Below are positions 62,561 through 64,000 of a stretch of DNA of 64,000 bases, piece after piece; positions within the stretch are counted from its first letter, which is position 1; each line of letters starts with the position of its first letter. Source of the stretch: Venatoribacter pacificus (lineage in GTDB: Bacteria > Pseudomonadota > Gammaproteobacteria > Pseudomonadales > Oceanobacteraceae); contig NZ_JAOANI010000028.1 of the NCBI RefSeq assembly GCF_025318105.1, positions 62,001 to 126,000 on the forward strand, read 5' to 3'. A program made the position numbers and the translations under genes. The notes under the pieces are model-generated. The model was given only the letters and a program-made list of their open reading frames with translations. It was not told the DNA's origin and searched no databases.

Positions 62561-63565
62561 ATGATCCCGATTACCCGACCGGTCGCATCGACCCGTATCG
62601 CAGTAGGCCTGATGGCCTTCGCTGCTGTGAGTGCCATGTTATCGGCACCCGCCAGCGCCGATGCTCTGCAACAGCAGGCTCAGGCTGTTTTTGGCTCAGG
62701 AGAGGCGCCGCAATTGCAGTCCTCAGAAGCGGAGGCCGCTCTGGGAAGGGTGTTATTTTTCGATACGCGTATCGGTCGTGATGGCACCAACTGTGGTACC
62801 TGCCATGAACAGAGTAAAGGCGGTGCCGACGGACGCAAAACCGCGCTGGGAGCATTTGGCCGCCAAGGTAAACGCAATACACCGACCATTGTCGATATTG
62901 TGCCGCAGATCAGTATGCACTGGACCGGCGACCGCGAATCTCTGGCTGATCAGGCGATCCGTTCGCTGACTGCGCCACCGGCCTATGCCCATGCTTCGGC
63001 CGATGAAGCGCTGGCGGTGATTAAAGCCCTGCCAGACCTGAATGAACGCTTTAATGCGCTGTACGACGACGGCGTAACCGCTGCCAACTGGGGTAAAGCC
63101 CTGAGCGCTTACCAGGAGCATCTGGTGACAACCTCTGCTTTTGACCGTTATCTGCAGGGGGATGTGCAGGCTCTGAATGCAGCGCAAAAACAGGGGCTGA
63201 AAACCTTTATTAATACCGGCTGTGCAGGCTGCCACAATGGGCGCTTACTGGGCGGAACTTCTTACCAGAAATTTGGCATCGTGGCCGACTACACGCTGTA
63301 TACCGGTTCTCAGGAAGACATTGGCCGTATGGCATTTACTGGCAAAGAAAGTGATCGCCGGGTCTTTAAAGTGCCGCCATTGCGTCATGCCGCTCAGACG
63401 GCGCCGTATTTTCATGACGGCTCGGTCGCCGAGCTGAAGGATGCGGTTGATATTATGGCCAAGGTACAGCTGGGACGAACACTGAGTGCTGATGATAATC
63501 AGGCGATTCAGACGTTCCTGCAGGCGGTTACCGCGCCTATGCCGGCGGCACTGCAGCGGCCGTAA
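62561..63565 (+). CDS. Dihaem cytochrome c peroxidase-family protein
   Basis: The 334-residue periplasmic protein has a signal peptide (about 1-33, ending ASA) and two haem motifs, CGTCH (78-82) and CAGCH (221-225). The spacing and the KVPPLRHAAQTAPYFHDGS block near the end are typical of bacterial CcpA/MauG peroxidases, which reduce hydrogen peroxide with electrons from cytochrome c. A terminator follows. It is not an obvious operon partner of moeA. Confidence 0.9.
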   Translation: MIPITRPVASTRIAVGLMAFAAVSAMLSAPASADALQQQAQAVFGSGEAPQLQSSEAEAALGRVLFFDTRIGRDGTNCGTCHEQSKGGADGRKTALGAFGRQGKRNTPTIVDIVPQISMHWTGDRESLADQAIRSLTAPPAYAHASADEALAVIKALPDLNERFNALYDDGVTAANWGKALSAYQEHLVTTSAFDRYLQGDVQALNAAQKQGLKTFINTGCAGCHNGRLLGGTSYQKFGIVADYTLYTGSQEDIGRMAFTGKESDRRVFKVPPLRHAAQTAPYFHDGSVAELKDAVDIMAKVQLGRTLSADDNQAIQTFLQAVTAPMPAALQRP

Positions 63566-63584
63566 CCGGCACCGAACAACAGAC

Positions 63585-63618
63585 AATAAAAAGCCCTGCA
63601 AATGCAGGGCTTTTTATT
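63585..63618. terminator. Bidirectional terminator between peroxidase and ssb
   Basis: A 16-bp stem (63585-63600 with 63603-63618) with a two-base loop and T runs on both strands lies in a convergent gap. Confidence 0.92.
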
Positions 63619-63652
63619 GTTCCTCAACCGTTTAGCTCACAGAGCGAGTGAA

Positions 63653-64000
63653 TCAGAACGGGATGTCATCATCAAAATCGTCAAAGCTGTTGCTTGGCTG
63701 TGGTGCATGCTGTGGCTGCTGTACAGGAGCCTGGGCAGGCTGCTGATAACCACCTTGGTAGGCTGGCTGTTGCGGAGCCTGTTGTGGTGCTTGTTGCGGA
63801 GCATGTTGTGGCGCTTGTTGCGGAGCATGCTGTGGCGCTTGTTGCGGAGCATGCTGTGGAGCTTGCTGATAACCGCGCGGAGCCTGAGCAGCTGCCATCG
63901 GAGCTTGTTGTGGCGCCGCCTGTGGCGCTTGTTGATAACCCTGGGGTGCGCTCATCGGCTGACCCATCGGCTGTGATGGCGCAGAGTAAGAACCCATGTT
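63653..64000 (-). CDS. ssb: Single-stranded DNA-binding protein, C-terminal part
   Basis: Only the last 115 or so residues are in the window; the frame runs open to its edge, so the OB-fold is outside. The visible part is a disordered linker rich in Gln, Pro and Ala with APQQAPQH repeats, ending in the acidic tip SFDDFDDDIPF that binds partners such as exonuclease I, RecQ, PriA and Pol III chi. The tail identifies the gene. Any ATG within the window would be internal. Confidence 0.92.
   Translation of the reverse strand, partial: NMGSYSAPSQPMGQPMSAPQGYQQAPQAAPQQAPMAAAQAPRGYQQAPQHAPQQAPQHAPQQAPQHAPQQAPQQAPQQPAYQGGYQQPAQAPVQQPQHAPQPSNSFDDFDDDIPF
63789..63860. repeat. Three 24-bp tandem repeats in ssb
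   Basis: Units at 63789-63812, 63813-63836 and 63837-63860 differ by a single base here and there and encode alternating QQAP and QHAP. They sit in the disordered linker and are prone to copy-number change without breaking the frame. Confidence 0.85.

Noticed and set aside
63777..63870. Possible CRISPR array
   Set aside because: The 24-bp repeats are contiguous, have no spacers and lie within the ssb frame.

Overview
This window looks like chromosomal DNA of a marine, Oceanospirillales-type gammaproteobacterium (Thalassolituus/Oceanobacter-like is my guess, not proven). The signs are the gene order nrdR-ribD-ribE-ribBA-ribH-nusB-thiL, an arginine succinyltransferase (ast) cluster, EttA, RsgA, MoeA, an SSB with the DFDDDIPF tail, and many c-di-GMP and sensory proteins. 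There are no rRNA or tRNA genes, prophage, transposase gene or CRISPR array. Most of the sequence is ordinary core and near-core gene content; the less ordinary features sit between genes.

Layout. 1-0.55 kb: right part of a dispersed repeat, with a run of N. 0.6-3 kb: catalase-like lipoprotein and a DegS/AlgW-type protease. 3.1-7.3 kb: Nif3-like protein, then a TetR regulator divergent from a Baeyer-Villiger-type monooxygenase and an alpha/beta hydrolase, with a clear operator dyad between them. 7.6-10.7 kb: basic amino acid ABC transporter behind a probable sigma-54 promoter. 10.75-11.48 kb: a second, complete copy of the repeat (731 bp, inverted termini, no transposase) that has split a transcription terminator. 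11.5-14.6 kb: RhtB exporter, polysaccharide deacetylase, DUF2135/TPR protein. 14.9-18.9 kb: pgk, a small lipoprotein, a 148-bp MITE, an unknown 416-aa protein, and fba. 19-25 kb: cysteine-rich exported protein, secreted zinc phospholipase/nuclease-like enzyme with a parvulin foldase and a membrane-anchored helical protein, and a chemoreceptor. 25-27 kb: NAD(P)-binding protein divergent from a LysR regulator. 27-35.5 kb: fumC, astB-astD-astA, a 268-bp MITE, an M20 hydrolase, and a divergent class III aminotransferase. 35.5-40.2 kb: BLUF photoreceptor, small proteins (YbaK, DUF1653, SIMPL, DUF1244) and rsgA. 40.2-48.8 kb: thiL, nusB, riboflavin genes, nrdR, two inserted genes, glyA. 49-58 kb: dihaem lipoprotein plus Tat-exported DUF1501 protein, facing a DUF3570 barrel translationally overlapped with a five-PAS GGDEF-EAL protein. 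58.3-64 kb: ettA, PilZ, FAH-family hydrolase, moeA, dihaem cytochrome c peroxidase and the 3' part of ssb.

The most interesting observations concern short non-autonomous elements. The large element sits inside a terminator whose two arms survive on either side, and its other copy also abuts a terminator-like T tract. Two smaller MITE-like elements have TA/CTAG edges typical of IS630/Tc1 relatives; one supplies the stop codon of the M20 hydrolase. Candidate functional modules are the TetR/monooxygenase/hydrolase unit, the secreted zinc hydrolase with its own foldase, the cytochrome/DUF1501 pair next to DUF3570 and a c-di-GMP enzyme, and an ast cluster lacking astC and astE but containing an M20 enzyme.
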